Of a stretch of 64,000 nt of DNA, positions 14,809 through 25,270 are shown piece after piece. Position 1 is the stretch's first letter; every line of letters starts with the position of its first letter. The position numbers and the translations under genes are program-made. Source of the DNA: Aureimonas populi (GTDB lineage Bacteria > Pseudomonadota > Alphaproteobacteria > Rhizobiales > Rhizobiaceae); NCBI RefSeq assembly GCF_017815515.1, contig NZ_CP072611.1, forward strand, positions 2,108,001-2,172,000. The letters run 5' to 3'. Under the pieces are notes generated by a model. The model worked only from the letters and a program-made list of their open reading frames with translations. It was not told the DNA's origin and did not search any database.

Positions 14809-16998
14809 ATGACCGTGGAAGCTATGCCGGACGGCGCCGAGCGCTATGTCACCGAAGGCGGGATCGCCGTCACGCGCCGCCGTGAGCCGATCGCCTACGA
14901 GGGCGCGATGGAGCCGGTCATCGACCGGCTCGACACGCGCCGCGGGGCGGTGTTCTCCTCCAATTACGAATATCCCGGCCGCTACACGCGCTGGGACACG
15001 GGCATCGTGGACCCGCCGCTGGTCCTCACCGCGCAGCGTCGCACGGTTCGCATCGAGGCGTTGAACGAGCGCGGGCGCGTGCTTTTGGGCTTCGTGGCCG
15101 GCGCGCTGCGCGACCACCCGGACCTCGCCGCCTTCTCGGCCGGCCAGGACCGTCTCGACCTGACGGTCAAGATGCCCGACCGGCCCTTCACGGAGGAGGA
15201 GCGCTCGCGCGCGCCCACCGTCTTCTCGGTGCTGCGCGCCATCGTCGCCCTGTTCAAGTCTCCGGCCAACGGCGATCTGGGGCTCTACGGCGCCTTCGGC
15301 TACGACCTGGCCTTCCAGTTCGACGCCATCGAGGAGACGCTGGAGCGCAGGCAGGACGGGCGCGACCTCGTCCTGTTCCTGCCGGACGAGATCCGCACCG
15401 TCGATCACTACACCGCCTCGGCCTATATCGACCGTTTCACCTTCGAGAGGGACGGGGTCTCCACGGAGGGCCTCGATGGCGGTGGGCCGGACGCGCCTTT
15501 CATGCGCGCCAACGCCATCCCGCCGCGCGGCGACCACCAGCCGGGCGAGTATGCCGCCCTCGTGCGCCGCGCCAAGGAGAAGTTCATGCGCGGCGACCTT
15601 TTCGAGGTCGTGCCGGGCCAGACCTTCTTCGAACGCTGCGAAAGCGCGCCCTCGGCCGTCTCGCGCAAGCTCAAGAGCATCAACCCCTCGCCCTATTCCT
15701 TCCTCATCAATCTGGGCGAGAACGAATTCCTCATCGGCGCGAGCCCGGAGATGTTCGTGCGCGTCAACGGCCGGCGCGTGGAGACCTGCCCGATCTCCGG
15801 CACCATCAAGCGCGGCGCGGACGCGATCTCCGATTCGGAGCAGATCCTCAAGCTCCTGAACTCCAAGAAGGACGAGTCCGAGCTGACCATGTGCTCGGAC
15901 GTCGACCGCAACGACAAGAGCCGCGTGTGCGAGCCGGGCTCGGTGCGCGTCATCGGCCGGCGGCAGATCGAGATGTATTCGCGCCTCATCCACACGGTGG
16001 ACCATATCGAGGGCCGCCTGCGCGAGGGCATGGACGCGATGGACGCCTTCCTCTCCCACGCCTGGGCGGTGACGGTGACGGGCGCGCCCAAGCTGTGGGC
16101 CATGCGCTTCCTGGAAAAGAACGAGCGCAGCCCGCGCGCCTGGTATGGCGGGGCGGTGGGCATGATGCATTTCAACGGCGACATGAACACCGGCCTGACG
16201 CTGCGCACCGTGCGCCTGAAGGACGGCATCGCCGAGGTGCGCGCGGGCGCCACGCTTCTCTACGATTCCAACCCGGAGGAGGAGGAGGCGGAGACCGAGC
16301 TGAAGGCCGCCGCCATGATCGCCGCCGTCCGCGAAGCCGGAACGACCGCCGCCTCGCCCGGCGCGCGCGCCGCCGCGCGGCCGGGCGAGGGCGTGTCCAT
16401 CCTGCTGGTCGACCACGAGGACAGCTTCGTCCACACGCTGGCCAACTATTTCCGCCAGACGGGCGCCGAGGTCACGACCGTGCGCACCCCCGTGCCGGCC
16501 GAGATCTTCGACCGCGTGGCGCCCGACCTCGTCGTCCTGTCTCCGGGGCCGGGCAACCCGGACGATTTCGACTGCCGGAACACGATCGCCGAAGCGCGGC
16601 GGCGGCAGATGCCGATCTTCGGGGTGTGCCTGGGCCTCCAGGCGCTGGCCGAGGCCTATGGCGGAAGCCTTCGCACGCTGCACGTGCCCGTGCACGGCAA
16701 GCCCTCGCGCATCCGCGTGTCGAGGCCCGGCATCATCTTCTCCGGGCTTCCCTCCGAGGTCACGGTGGGGCGCTACCATTCGATCTTCGCCGATCCGGTG
16801 CGCCTGTCGAAGGATTTCGAGGTGACGGCGGAAACGGAGGACGGCGTGGTGATGGCCTTCGAGCACAAGACGGAGCCCGTGGCGGCCGTGCAGTTCCACC
16901 CCGAGAGCATCATGAGCCTTGGGGGAGAGGCGGGAATGCGGATGATCGAGAACATCGTGTCGCAACTGCCCCGCCGGGCCGGCGTCAAGGCAGCTTAG
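14809..16998 (+). CDS. trpE(G): fused anthranilate synthase TrpE(G)
   Basis: The 729-residue protein joins component I and component II of anthranilate synthase, which converts chorismate and glutamine to anthranilate in tryptophan synthesis. The TrpE part (about 1-520) shows [39 protein letters not shown] in pieces, [11 protein letters not shown] and [14 protein letters not shown]. The glutamine amidotransferase part (about 535-725) has [16 protein letters not shown], nucleophile Cys607 in [11 protein letters not shown] and His697/Glu699 in [10 protein letters not shown]. The fusion is characteristic of rhizobia and relatives. The Met at 14809 follows GAAGGAAGG; the upstream in-frame start lies inside the attenuator. 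Transcription is governed by the trpL leader. Confidence 0.97.
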   Translation: MTVEAMPDGAERYVTEGGIAVTRRREPIAYEGAMEPVIDRLDTRRGAVFSSNYEYPGRYTRWDTGIVDPPLVLTAQRRTVRIEALNERGRVLLGFVAGALRDHPDLAAFSAGQDRLDLTVKMPDRPFTEEERSRAPTVFSVLRAIVALFKSPANGDLGLYGAFGYDLAFQFDAIEETLERRQDGRDLVLFLPDEIRTVDHYTASAYIDRFTFERDGVSTEGLDGGGPDAPFMRANAIPPRGDHQPGEYAALVRRAKEKFMRGDLFEVVPGQTFFERCESAPSAVSRKLKSINPSPYSFLINLGENEFLIGASPEMFVRVNGRRVETCPISGTIKRGADAISDSEQILKLLNSKKDESELTMCSDVDRNDKSRVCEPGSVRVIGRRQIEMYSRLIHTVDHIEGRLREGMDAMDAFLSHAWAVTVTGAPKLWAMRFLEKNERSPRAWYGGAVGMMHFNGDMNTGLTLRTVRLKDGIAEVRAGATLLYDSNPEEEEAETELKAAAMIAAVREAGTTAASPGARAAARPGEGVSILLVDHEDSFVHTLANYFRQTGAEVTTVRTPVPAEIFDRVAPDLVVLSPGPGNPDDFDCRNTIAEARRRQMPIFGVCLGLQALAEAYGGSLRTLHVPVHGKPSRIRVSRPGIIFSGLPSEVTVGRYHSIFADPVRLSKDFEVTAETEDGVVMAFEHKTEPVAAVQFHPESIMSLGGEAGMRMIENIVSQLPRRAGVKAA

Positions 16999-17002
16999 GG
17001 GC

Positions 17003-17926
17003 ATGAGCCTGGGCATCGGAGCGCCTCCCTCGTCCATCGGGCGGGGGGTGCGCCGCATCGCCATGGCGACGGTGGCCGTCGCCATGCTGGTGCTCGGCCT
17101 GAAATATGTGGCCTATGCGCTGACCGGCTCGGTCGCGCTCTTCTCCGATGCGCTGGAATCGGTGGTCAACGTCGTGGCCGGGCTCGTGGCGCTCTGGGCC
17201 GTGCACGTCTCCTACATCCCGGCCGACAACGACCACCCGTTCGGCCACCACAAGGCGGAATATTTCTCCGCCGTGCTGGAGGGCGTCCTCATCGTCCTGG
17301 CGGCGCTCCTCATCCTGCGCGAGGCGTGGTTCGCCTATCTGGAGCCCCGCACGCTGGAGGCGCCGGCGCTCGGCATGGCGATCAACGGCGTCGCAACGCT
17401 CATCAACGCGGCCTGGGCGACGTTCCTGATCCGCAAGGGGCGCGAGCTGCGCTCGCCGGCGCTGAACGCGGACGGCCGGCATATCATGACCGACGTCGTC
17501 ACCTCGGTCGGCGTGCTGGCAGGCCTGCTCCTGGCCATCGCCACGGGCTGGTCCATCCTCGACCCCGCCCTCGCCGCCCTCGTCGCGCTCAACATCCTGC
17601 GTGAAGGCTTCAAGGTGGTGACGAACTCCCTGTCCGGCCTGCTGGACCAGGCCATCGAGCCTTCCGAGGCCGAGGAGATGCGCCAGATCATTTCCGCCCA
17701 TGCCGATGGCGCGCTGGAGGTGCACGACGTGAAGACCCGCGCCGCCGGCCGCGCCACCTTCATCGAATTCCACCTCGTGGTGCCGGGCAAGATGACGGTG
17801 GCCGATTCCCACTGCATCTGCGACCGCATCGAGGACGCCCTCCAGGCCCGCTTCGAGGACGCCCGCGTCATCATCCACGTGGAGCCCGAGGAAGAGGCGA
17901 AGCAGACCGGCGTGCCGGTTCTGTGA
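17003..17926 (+). CDS. cation diffusion facilitator (CDF) transporter
   Basis: The 307-residue protein has about six membrane helices (about 20-205) and a C-terminal cytoplasmic ferredoxin-like domain (about 210-295) typical of CDF metal/proton antiporters that export Zn, Fe, Cd or related ions. Metal-site motifs are FSDALESVVN in helix 2 and HIMTDVVTS in helix 5; the position equivalent to the second helix-2 Asp of YiiP appears to be Ser, so the substrate may differ. HPFGHHKAEYFSAVLEG is a His-rich loop. It begins four bases after trpEG, so it is likely read from the trp promoter as well. Confidence 0.88.
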   Translation: MSLGIGAPPSSIGRGVRRIAMATVAVAMLVLGLKYVAYALTGSVALFSDALESVVNVVAGLVALWAVHVSYIPADNDHPFGHHKAEYFSAVLEGVLIVLAALLILREAWFAYLEPRTLEAPALGMAINGVATLINAAWATFLIRKGRELRSPALNADGRHIMTDVVTSVGVLAGLLLAIATGWSILDPALAALVALNILREGFKVVTNSLSGLLDQAIEPSEAEEMRQIISAHADGALEVHDVKTRAAGRATFIEFHLVVPGKMTVADSHCICDRIEDALQARFEDARVIIHVEPEEEAKQTGVPVL

Positions 17927-18060
17927 AGGGCAAGGGACCGGATGAGGATCGTGTCCCTGCGCCGGGAGCCCCGATGGCGAGCCACCGTCGCGGACCGTGT
18001 CTGGAATGCATGGTGGCGGGAAGAGGGCGCTTGGAGGGCGGCGTGGCGGGCCTGGATATT

Positions 18061-18612
18061 CTAACGCTCTCGCGGTGAAGCGGCGGCGAGGACCCGCTCG
18101 GCGAGCGATCGAGGCTCTTCGCGGCCATCGAGGCGCAGCAGCGGCGCGCTCTGTCTGCCCAGCCAGGCCTCGTGCCGGGCACGGCTTCTTCCCGCGAAGT
18201 TCGGGTCGTCATATCGCTCCGCCCATGCGACGAAGTCCGTATGGATGGCGTGCATGTCGCCGCCCGGCAGGATGCGCTCGCCGAATCGCTCCCTTTCGCG
18301 CCGCCTGAGGCGCTCCATGCGCAGGGCGGTCGGCGTATCGACGAAGACGATGAGGTCCGCGCCCTCCACAAGCGAATCGCCCCAGCCCATCAGGGACCCG
18401 GACAGGACCCATCCCTCCTCGCCGAGCGCGTCCGCCATCAGGCGAACGCGATCCTGAGGGGCGCGCTTGGTGCTGAAGGGCGGATCGGTCGGCATCCAGT
18501 AGAAGTCGTCGCTATCGACATGGGCAGCGCCGAGAACCGCCGCGAGCGTCTCGCCGAGCGTCGTCACGCCCGAGCAGGCGGCGCCGGTGATGTGCAGGCG
18601 AAGCGTGGTCAT
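18061..18612 (-). CDS. P-loop nucleotide kinase-like protein
   Basis: The 183-residue protein starts with a kinase-type P-loop (LHITGAACSGVTTLGETLA), then HVDSDDFYWMPTDPPF, a substrate-site segment, and a lid-like basic stretch LRMERLRRRERERFGERI. This resembles AAA_18/adenylate-kinase-like proteins of unknown substrate, often annotated as adenylate kinase-like. The start at 18612 (MTTLRLHITG) places the P-loop at its usual position. It is convergent with the CDF gene across 134 bp in which no clear terminator is seen. Confidence 0.75.
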   Translation of the reverse strand: MTTLRLHITGAACSGVTTLGETLAAVLGAAHVDSDDFYWMPTDPPFSTKRAPQDRVRLMADALGEEGWVLSGSLMGWGDSLVEGADLIVFVDTPTALRMERLRRRERERFGERILPGGDMHAIHTDFVAWAERYDDPNFAGRSRARHEAWLGRQSAPLLRLDGREEPRSLAERVLAAASPRER

Positions 18613-18691
18613 CGCTCGTCCGTCCGGTGGTTTCGCGAGGCCGGTTCTAATGCCGCCTTGCCGGCGCGGCAACGGCCTTGCGGAAATCGCC

Positions 18692-18720
18692 TTGCCTTTT
18701 GTGACGCGCCGCTGCATCTT
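18692..18720 (+). promoter_or_regulatory. candidate leu promoter
   Basis: TTGCCT (18692-18697), 17 bp and CATCTT (18715-18720) end seven bases before the leader ORF ATG, the same geometry as the trp promoter and trpL. The hexamers are weak matches, so this is tentative. Confidence 0.35.
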
Positions 18721-18727
18721 CCCGGCC

Positions 18728-18838
18728 ATGAACGCCGCCCAGACCATCGTCCCGGTCACGCCCCGCGCCTCCATGGCGCCGGTGCTTCTGCGTTCGCTCG
18801 GCCTTCTTCTCCTTAGCGGCGATCGCCGGGCCCGTTGA
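18728..18838 (+). CDS. leuL: putative leucine leader peptide LeuL
   Basis: This 36-codon ORF upstream of leuA contains APVLLRSLGLLLLSGDRRAR: seven Leu in ten residues, including four in a row. Such a cluster before a leucine biosynthesis gene is the signature of attenuation by leucyl-tRNA. A shorter form could start at Met 18773. Downstream lies a bulged hairpin (18846-18868, followed only by TTT) and a larger hairpin (18914-18948) just before the leuA ribosome binding site, so control may act on translation as well as termination. Confidence 0.7.
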   Translation: MNAAQTIVPVTPRASMAPVLLRSLGLLLLSGDRRAR

Positions 18839-18845
18839 AGAAGGG

Positions 18846-18871
18846 GCGCCCGGCGGTCGAGCCGGCGCTTT
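18846..18871 (+). terminator. candidate leu attenuator hairpin
   Basis: GCGC-CGGC pairs with GCCG-GCGC around a GGTCGA loop with one bulged C (18850), followed by TTT. The short T-run makes it a weak terminator; it begins eight bases after the leuL stop, where an attenuator is expected. Confidence 0.4.
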
Positions 18872-18913
18872 GGCGTCTTGTCCCTTCGCCTTCACACCCA
18901 AGTTGAAATGAAG

Positions 18914-20652
<1,739 letters not shown>

Positions 20653-20746
20653 GGCCAGCGTCGGGCCAGCCTCGACGGCCAGATTGCTCGACGCCGGGGT
20701 GACGATACGTTAACCGATGCGGCGTCGAGCGATCGGGAGCACTTGT

Positions 20747-21364
20747 ATGGCCGAGGCACGGGCAGGGCTGGCACTGGCGACGAGCGGGTCTCGGCGGCTC
20801 GCGGAGGCGGTGCGCGCCGCCAAGATCGCCTCCGCCCACCGCACCGATGTGGTCGTGGACATTCGCGAGGCCGACCGGGCCCGGCTCGAGATATTCGCCG
20901 AGGAGCTGCAACCCATCGTCGATGCGGTGCCGGCCGAGGACGATCTCTTCGACTTCTACCTGTCCGGCGGCCAGCAGCCGCGCTTCTGGGTCGACGGGAC
21001 GGCGCATGTGATGATGGCGCGCGACCGGCGCACCTACCGCTTCGTGCGAGAGACACGGCTGGGGCGCACGACGCTGGCCGAATCGCCCGAGGCGCGCGTC
21101 ATCGCCGAACGCGTGACCGACTATGTGGCGGAGCGGATCGTGGAGCGCGACAGGGCGCTGGCACTCGACGACGGCATGGCCGAGCGGCTCGCCGCCCGCG
21201 CCGGCGCGCGTATCGCTTCCGACGATCCCATTTTGGCGCAGACGCCCCGGCGCGGCACGCTCGCCGGCCATGGCGCGGCGCTGGCCCTCCTGGTGGCGGG
21301 CATCCTCATCGGCATGGGCGCGCTCGTCGCCTTCGCCGCCCTGCGCGGCGTGCCGCTGGTCTGA
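20747..21364 (+). CDS. hypothetical protein with C-terminal membrane anchor
   Basis: The 205-residue protein has a cytoplasmic part (about 1-170) with helices rich in Ala, Arg and Glu and the segment EDDLFDFYLSGGQQPRFWVDGTAHVMMARDRRTYRFVRET, and one C-terminal membrane helix (about 180-203; ALALLVAGILIGMGALVAF). I recognise no named family. The start at 20747 (MAEARAGLALATSG) follows GGGAGC. A TTAACC half-site typical of CtrA binding lies at 20710-20715. It ends eight bases before the convergent phosphoesterase gene. Confidence 0.7.
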   Translation: MAEARAGLALATSGSRRLAEAVRAAKIASAHRTDVVVDIREADRARLEIFAEELQPIVDAVPAEDDLFDFYLSGGQQPRFWVDGTAHVMMARDRRTYRFVRETRLGRTTLAESPEARVIAERVTDYVAERIVERDRALALDDGMAERLAARAGARIASDDPILAQTPRRGTLAGHGAALALLVAGILIGMGALVAFAALRGVPLV

Positions 21365-21371
21365 GGCGGCC

Positions 21372-22331
21372 TTAGCTGGCGAGCTTGGCCGGCGGCAGGT
21401 CCACGCGCGGCCTGGCGTCCACCGCCCGGCCGTCGGAAAGCAGCGTCCGCTCGCGAATCCAGTCTATGCCGCTGCCGTCGGCGCGCAGGCCGCGCTCGCG
21501 CTGCGTCAGCGTCCAGTCGCCCGGCCCGCCCTCGATCTCGAACAGGTTGTAGCGCGAGGCAGGCTTGTGGTCGCCGGCGTTCTGGCTGGCACTCGGCACG
21601 CCCACCACCGGCACCTTGGCCCCGTCCGGCCCCGTCAGCCAATAGAGCGTGTCGAGATGGGTGTGGCCATGCAGCACGAGCTCGGCGCCGAGATCCCGGA
21701 TCATCTTGGAGAAGAGTTGCTTGCCGATCAGCCGCTTGGACCAGGCGGCCGCGCCGGAGATGGGCGGATGATGGATCAGGACCACGCGGAACAGGCCCTT
21801 GTCCCGGGTCTGGCGCAGCAGCCGCGCCCCCGCCAGCGCCTGCCCGCGCTTGAAGCTGCCGGTGGCGAAGAAGGGCGCCGTTGCCTCGGCGCTGGAAATG
21901 CCGATGATGGCGACATTGTCGCGGATGCGCAGATAGGGGAACTTGCGCATCCCGTTCCGGTAGCGGTCGCCGATCAGGTAGGGGTGCCATTCGCGATAGG
22001 CGCGGTTCAGCGCGCCGGGCACGTAGGCATCGTGATTGCCCGGCACCACGGAAACCCATTTCGGGTCGCCGAGGTCCTCCAGCCACTCCTTGGCGCCCTC
22101 CACCTCCTTGCGGGTTGCAAGGTTCACCAGATCGCCCGTCACCGCCACGTGGTCGGGCGCGCGCTCCTTCAGGTCGGCCACGAGCTGGATCAGCGTATCG
22201 CCGAACATCGCCCGCTTCCGGTTGCGCTGCCAGTTGATGTAGCCGGTGATCCGCTTCGAGACGAGCTCGCGATAGGACACTGCGGGAAGCGGGCCGAGAT
22301 GGATGTCGGACAGATGGGCAAGGCGGAACAT
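21372..22331 (-). CDS. calcineurin-like metallophosphoesterase
   Basis: The 319-residue protein has the full metallophosphoesterase motif set: LAHLSDIHLG at the N terminus, VTGDLVN, VVPGNHDAY, LIHHPP and VLHGHTHLDTL. These residues build a two-metal site that hydrolyses phosphodi- or monoesters. No signal peptide is seen, so it is cytoplasmic. The closest general class is the Icc/CpdA-like group, but the substrate (cyclic nucleotide or other) cannot be told from sequence. Confidence 0.85.
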   Translation of the reverse strand: MFRLAHLSDIHLGPLPAVSYRELVSKRITGYINWQRNRKRAMFGDTLIQLVADLKERAPDHVAVTGDLVNLATRKEVEGAKEWLEDLGDPKWVSVVPGNHDAYVPGALNRAYREWHPYLIGDRYRNGMRKFPYLRIRDNVAIIGISSAEATAPFFATGSFKRGQALAGARLLRQTRDKGLFRVVLIHHPPISGAAAWSKRLIGKQLFSKMIRDLGAELVLHGHTHLDTLYWLTGPDGAKVPVVGVPSASQNAGDHKPASRYNLFEIEGGPGDWTLTQRERGLRADGSGIDWIRERTLLSDGRAVDARPRVDLPPAKLAS

Positions 22332-22434
22332 GCCGGCAATGTAACGGCCGGCTGCCGCAAAGGAAGGGCCGCCGGCATCGCGAATGGGTGATGCGGGCGT
22401 TTTCTCGCACGCCCTCCCGATGGCAGATGTCCCG

Positions 22435-23421
22435 TCAGGCGGCCTTCAAGCGCTCGCGGCCATGGGGGCGGTCGAGGTCCTGCCGGGGCCCCAGCGGCAC
22501 GATGCGCGTCGGATTGATGGTGTCGTGGCTCTCGTAATAATGGTGCTTGATGTGGTGGAAGTTCACCGTTTCGCGCACGCCGGGCCATTGGTAGAGCTCG
22601 AGCATGGCGGAGAAGAGGTTCGGATAGTCCGCGATCCGGCGCAGATTGCATTTGAAATGGCCGTGATAGACCGCGTCGAAGCGGATCAGCGTGGTGAACA
22701 GCCGCCAGTCGGCCTCCGTGATGCGGCTTCCCGCCAGGTATCGCTGCCGCGAAAGGCGGGCCTCCAGCTCGTCCAGAGTCGCGAACAGTATGTGGAACGG
22801 CTTCTCATAGGCGTCCTGCGTGGTGGCGAAGCCGCATTTGTAGACGCCGTTGTTCACCGCCTCGTAGACCGTGCCGTTGATCGCGTCGATCTCGGCGCGA
22901 AGCTCGGGCGGGCAGAAGTCGAGCGTGTCGTCTCCGAAGGCGTCGAAGGAGGAATTCAGCATCCGGATGATCTCGGCCGACTCGTTGGAGACGATCGTGC
23001 CCTCCTGCTTGTCCCACAGGACGGGCACCGTCACGCGCCCGGAATAATGCGGGTCGGCCTTGAGGTAGATCTCGTAGAGCCGCGAGGCGCCGTTCACACT
23101 GTCGGGCACCGTGCCCGGCCGGTCGGAAAACTCCCAGCCGTTCTTGCCCATGAACCAGTCCACCACCGAGACCGAGATGACATCCTCCAGCTTCTTCAGC
23201 TTGCGGAAGATCAGTGTGCGATGCGCCCAGGGGCAGGCGAGCGAGACATAGAGGTGGTAGCGGCCTGCCTGCGCGGGAACGGCGTCCTGCCCGTCCGGGC
23301 CGGGCCGCCCGTCCGCCGTCACCCAGCGGCGGAAGCTCGTCGTGGTGCGCTGGAAGGAGCCGCCGCTCTTGGCGGTGTCGTACCATTGGTCGTGCCATTC
23401 GCCGTCGATCAACAGGCCCAT
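22435..23421 (-). CDS. glutathionyl-hydroquinone reductase (Xi-class GST)
   Basis: The 328-residue protein matches YqjG/PcpF-type enzymes that reduce glutathionyl-hydroquinones. The thioredoxin-like N domain carries the catalytic Cys63 in YVSLACPWAHRTLI, and IVSNESAEIIRML binds glutathione. The all-helical C domain holds GVYKCGFATTQ and ITEADWRLFTTLIRFD, ending in HHIKHHYYESHDTINPTRIVP, which is a typical Xi-class segment. The start at 23421 (MGLLIDGEW) follows AAGGAG; the longer ORF lacks this. A very weak EcfG-like sequence (GGAAC-N16-CTTT) lies at 23452-23476 on the minus strand. Confidence 0.92.
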   Translation of the reverse strand: MGLLIDGEWHDQWYDTAKSGGSFQRTTTSFRRWVTADGRPGPDGQDAVPAQAGRYHLYVSLACPWAHRTLIFRKLKKLEDVISVSVVDWFMGKNGWEFSDRPGTVPDSVNGASRLYEIYLKADPHYSGRVTVPVLWDKQEGTIVSNESAEIIRMLNSSFDAFGDDTLDFCPPELRAEIDAINGTVYEAVNNGVYKCGFATTQDAYEKPFHILFATLDELEARLSRQRYLAGSRITEADWRLFTTLIRFDAVYHGHFKCNLRRIADYPNLFSAMLELYQWPGVRETVNFHHIKHHYYESHDTINPTRIVPLGPRQDLDRPHGRERLKAA

Positions 23422-23700
23422 CGTCCGCTCCTTGCGTGTCCTGTTGGGGGTAAAGCAGGCGCGGCTGCCGCGTTCCACCGGTTGCGGGCTCGACACAGCG
23501 TCAATCGATCGGCGCAAGACGATTTACGAGCGGCCCGGGGGGTGCTATGGGCGCATCGGATTTTCACGGTTGGGGCGAGCCCGATGCGCATTCTGCGACG
23601 ACGAACGACGACGGCGGCAAGAGCCGCGGTCCGCAGCGCCGCTTCCGCCTGACGTCAAGCTCGGGCCGGGGCGGCGCCATGCCTGCCCTTTCGGAGCCCG
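23422..23700. other. divergent intergenic region, no gene seen
   Basis: These 279 bp separate the hydroquinone reductase gene from the GNAT gene. Short ORFs exist (for instance from 23547) but lack ribosome binding sites or plausible composition. I see no RNA gene or repeat. Confidence 0.5.
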
Positions 23701-24222
23701 ATGCAGATGATGTCGCTGCCCGCCCATCTCGAAATCCATTTCCTGACCGAAACTCCCTCGTTCGACGATGCCGTCGAGGCGATGGCCGATGAGGCCTTCG
23801 GCCCCGGCCGCTTCGCGCGCGCGGCCTCGCGCGTTCGCGAGATGGCGCCGCACGACCGGTCCCTTTCCTTCGTGGCGGTGCGCCATGGGGAGCTGGTCGG
23901 CTCCGTGCGCCAGACCCGCGTCATGGTCGGCGCGCGTCCGGCCGTGATGCTCGGCCCGCTCGCCGTGCGCCCCGCCTGCAAGGGCAAGGGCGTGGGGCGC
24001 GCGCTGATGGCGCTGGCCGCCGATGCCGCGCGGGAGGCCGGGGAGGAGGTGATCTTCCTCGTCGGCGACCGGGCCTATTACATGCCGCTCGGCTATTCTC
24101 CGCTGCCCCGGGGCTCGCTGCGGATGCCGGGGCCGGTGGACGAGGCGCGCATCCTGGCGCTCGCGCTCAGGCCCGGCGCCCTTGAAGGGCTGGAGGGCCC
24201 GGTGGGCCCCCGCCTTACGTGA
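23701..24222 (+). CDS. GNAT-family N-acetyltransferase
   Basis: The 173-residue protein has the GNAT fold: an acceptor-side N-terminal part, then LGPLAVRPACKGKGVGRALM, in which the GKGVGRA loop binds the acetyl-CoA pyrophosphate, and FLVGDRAYYMPLGY with the late Tyr often seen in the family. It resembles YhbS-type acetyltransferases. The substrate is unknown. Three Met codons lie close together; 23701 follows CGGAG. Its 3' end overlaps the convergent patatin gene by eight bases. Confidence 0.85.
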   Translation: MQMMSLPAHLEIHFLTETPSFDDAVEAMADEAFGPGRFARAASRVREMAPHDRSLSFVAVRHGELVGSVRQTRVMVGARPAVMLGPLAVRPACKGKGVGRALMALAADAAREAGEEVIFLVGDRAYYMPLGYSPLPRGSLRMPGPVDEARILALALRPGALEGLEGPVGPRLT

Positions 24223-25228
24223 ACGATTCCAGCATGGGGGAGGCCGTGCTGCGCTGTCCCACGGCCTCGTAGCTCTCCTCCATCCAGCGCAGGGCCGCCG
24301 CCCGCCCGAGGTCGCAAAGCCGCGAGAGGGCGGAGAGCCGCGTGTCGAGCTTGCCGGCCACGCCCCCTTCGCCAATCTCGGGGCCGGCCGCGATCATATG
24401 GACGCGCAGGGCCGCGGTCCGGCGCAGCACCGAATTCTCGAAGCGCTCGCCCCGTGCCAGCTTCTGGATTTCCGCCACCGTGCGCAGGTCGCGCAGGAGA
24501 GAGGAATTGAAGGTGATCTCGTTGACGCGGTTCATGATCTCGGCCGGCTGCCGCGGCGCCCCGGCGCGCTCGAAGGGCGTCACCTGCACGATCAAAAGGT
24601 CCGTGCAGTCGCAGTCGTCCGAGAAGAGCGGCGTCAGGACAGGATTGCCCGTATAGCCGCCGTCCCAATAGGAGCGCCCGTCGATCTCGACGGCGCGGAA
24701 GAGGTTCGGCAGGCAGGCCGAGGCCAGGAGCGCGTCTGCGCTCAGTTCGCGCCCGGTGAACAGGCGCGCCCGGCCACTCTCCACATCCGTTGCCGAAACG
24801 AAGGTCGGAATCATGGTCTGGCTCGCCAGAAGGCCAAGGTCGATCGTCGCCTCGATGACGCTTTTCAGCGCGTTGGCCGTGGGCAGGGCCGGGTGGTATG
24901 GCGAAACGAGCTGGCCGAACACCTTCATCCGCTCCAGCGCGCCCTCCATGAAGGGCATGGGCATGAAGGGCATCGCCCGCTCCACCACGCCGAGCGGCGA
25001 GCGCTCTGAGACGGCCTGCCAGAAGCGGGAGAGCCCCTCGCGGGCCTGCGAGGGGCCGCCCGCGACCAAGCCCGTCACGAGGGCGGCGGCGTTCATTGCG
25101 CCCGCGCTGGTGCCCGACACCGCCGTCACCTCGATGGCCTGCCGCTCCAGAAGCCGGTCGAGCACGCCCCAGGTGAAGGCTCCATGCGCGCCGCCGCCCT
25201 GCAGGGCCAGGCAGATGCGTTTGGCCAA
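24215..25228 (-). CDS. patatin-like phospholipase
   Basis: The 337-residue protein has the patatin domain: oxyanion motif LALQGGGAHGAFTWGVLD at the N terminus, nucleophile Ser41 in VSGTSAGAMNA and the dyad Asp in SYWDGGYTGNP. These catalyse acyl ester hydrolysis of lipids. There is no signal peptide; related RssA-like proteins are cytoplasmic. The C-terminal 100 residues are helical and of unknown function. It stands alone downstream of the Bat-like operon's last gene on the same strand's left side. Confidence 0.88.
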   Translation of the reverse strand: MAKRICLALQGGGAHGAFTWGVLDRLLERQAIEVTAVSGTSAGAMNAAALVTGLVAGGPSQAREGLSRFWQAVSERSPLGVVERAMPFMPMPFMEGALERMKVFGQLVSPYHPALPTANALKSVIEATIDLGLLASQTMIPTFVSATDVESGRARLFTGRELSADALLASACLPNLFRAVEIDGRSYWDGGYTGNPVLTPLFSDDCDCTDLLIVQVTPFERAGAPRQPAEIMNRVNEITFNSSLLRDLRTVAEIQKLARGERFENSVLRRTAALRVHMIAAGPEIGEGGVAGKLDTRLSALSRLCDLGRAAALRWMEESYEAVGQRSTASPMLESFT

Positions 25229-25270
25229 TCGGGCCTCCCGTGGGTTCGAGGCGTCGCGACGGCCGCTTCC

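Noticed and set aside
23452..23476. EcfG-like site GGAAC-N16-CTTT before the hydroquinone reductase gene
   Set aside because: One mismatch at a -10 position that is usually conserved; with many such sites expected by chance it is not listed as a feature.
23547..23792. Small ORF before the GNAT gene
   Set aside because: It overlaps the GNAT start in another frame and has no ribosome binding site or recognisable features.
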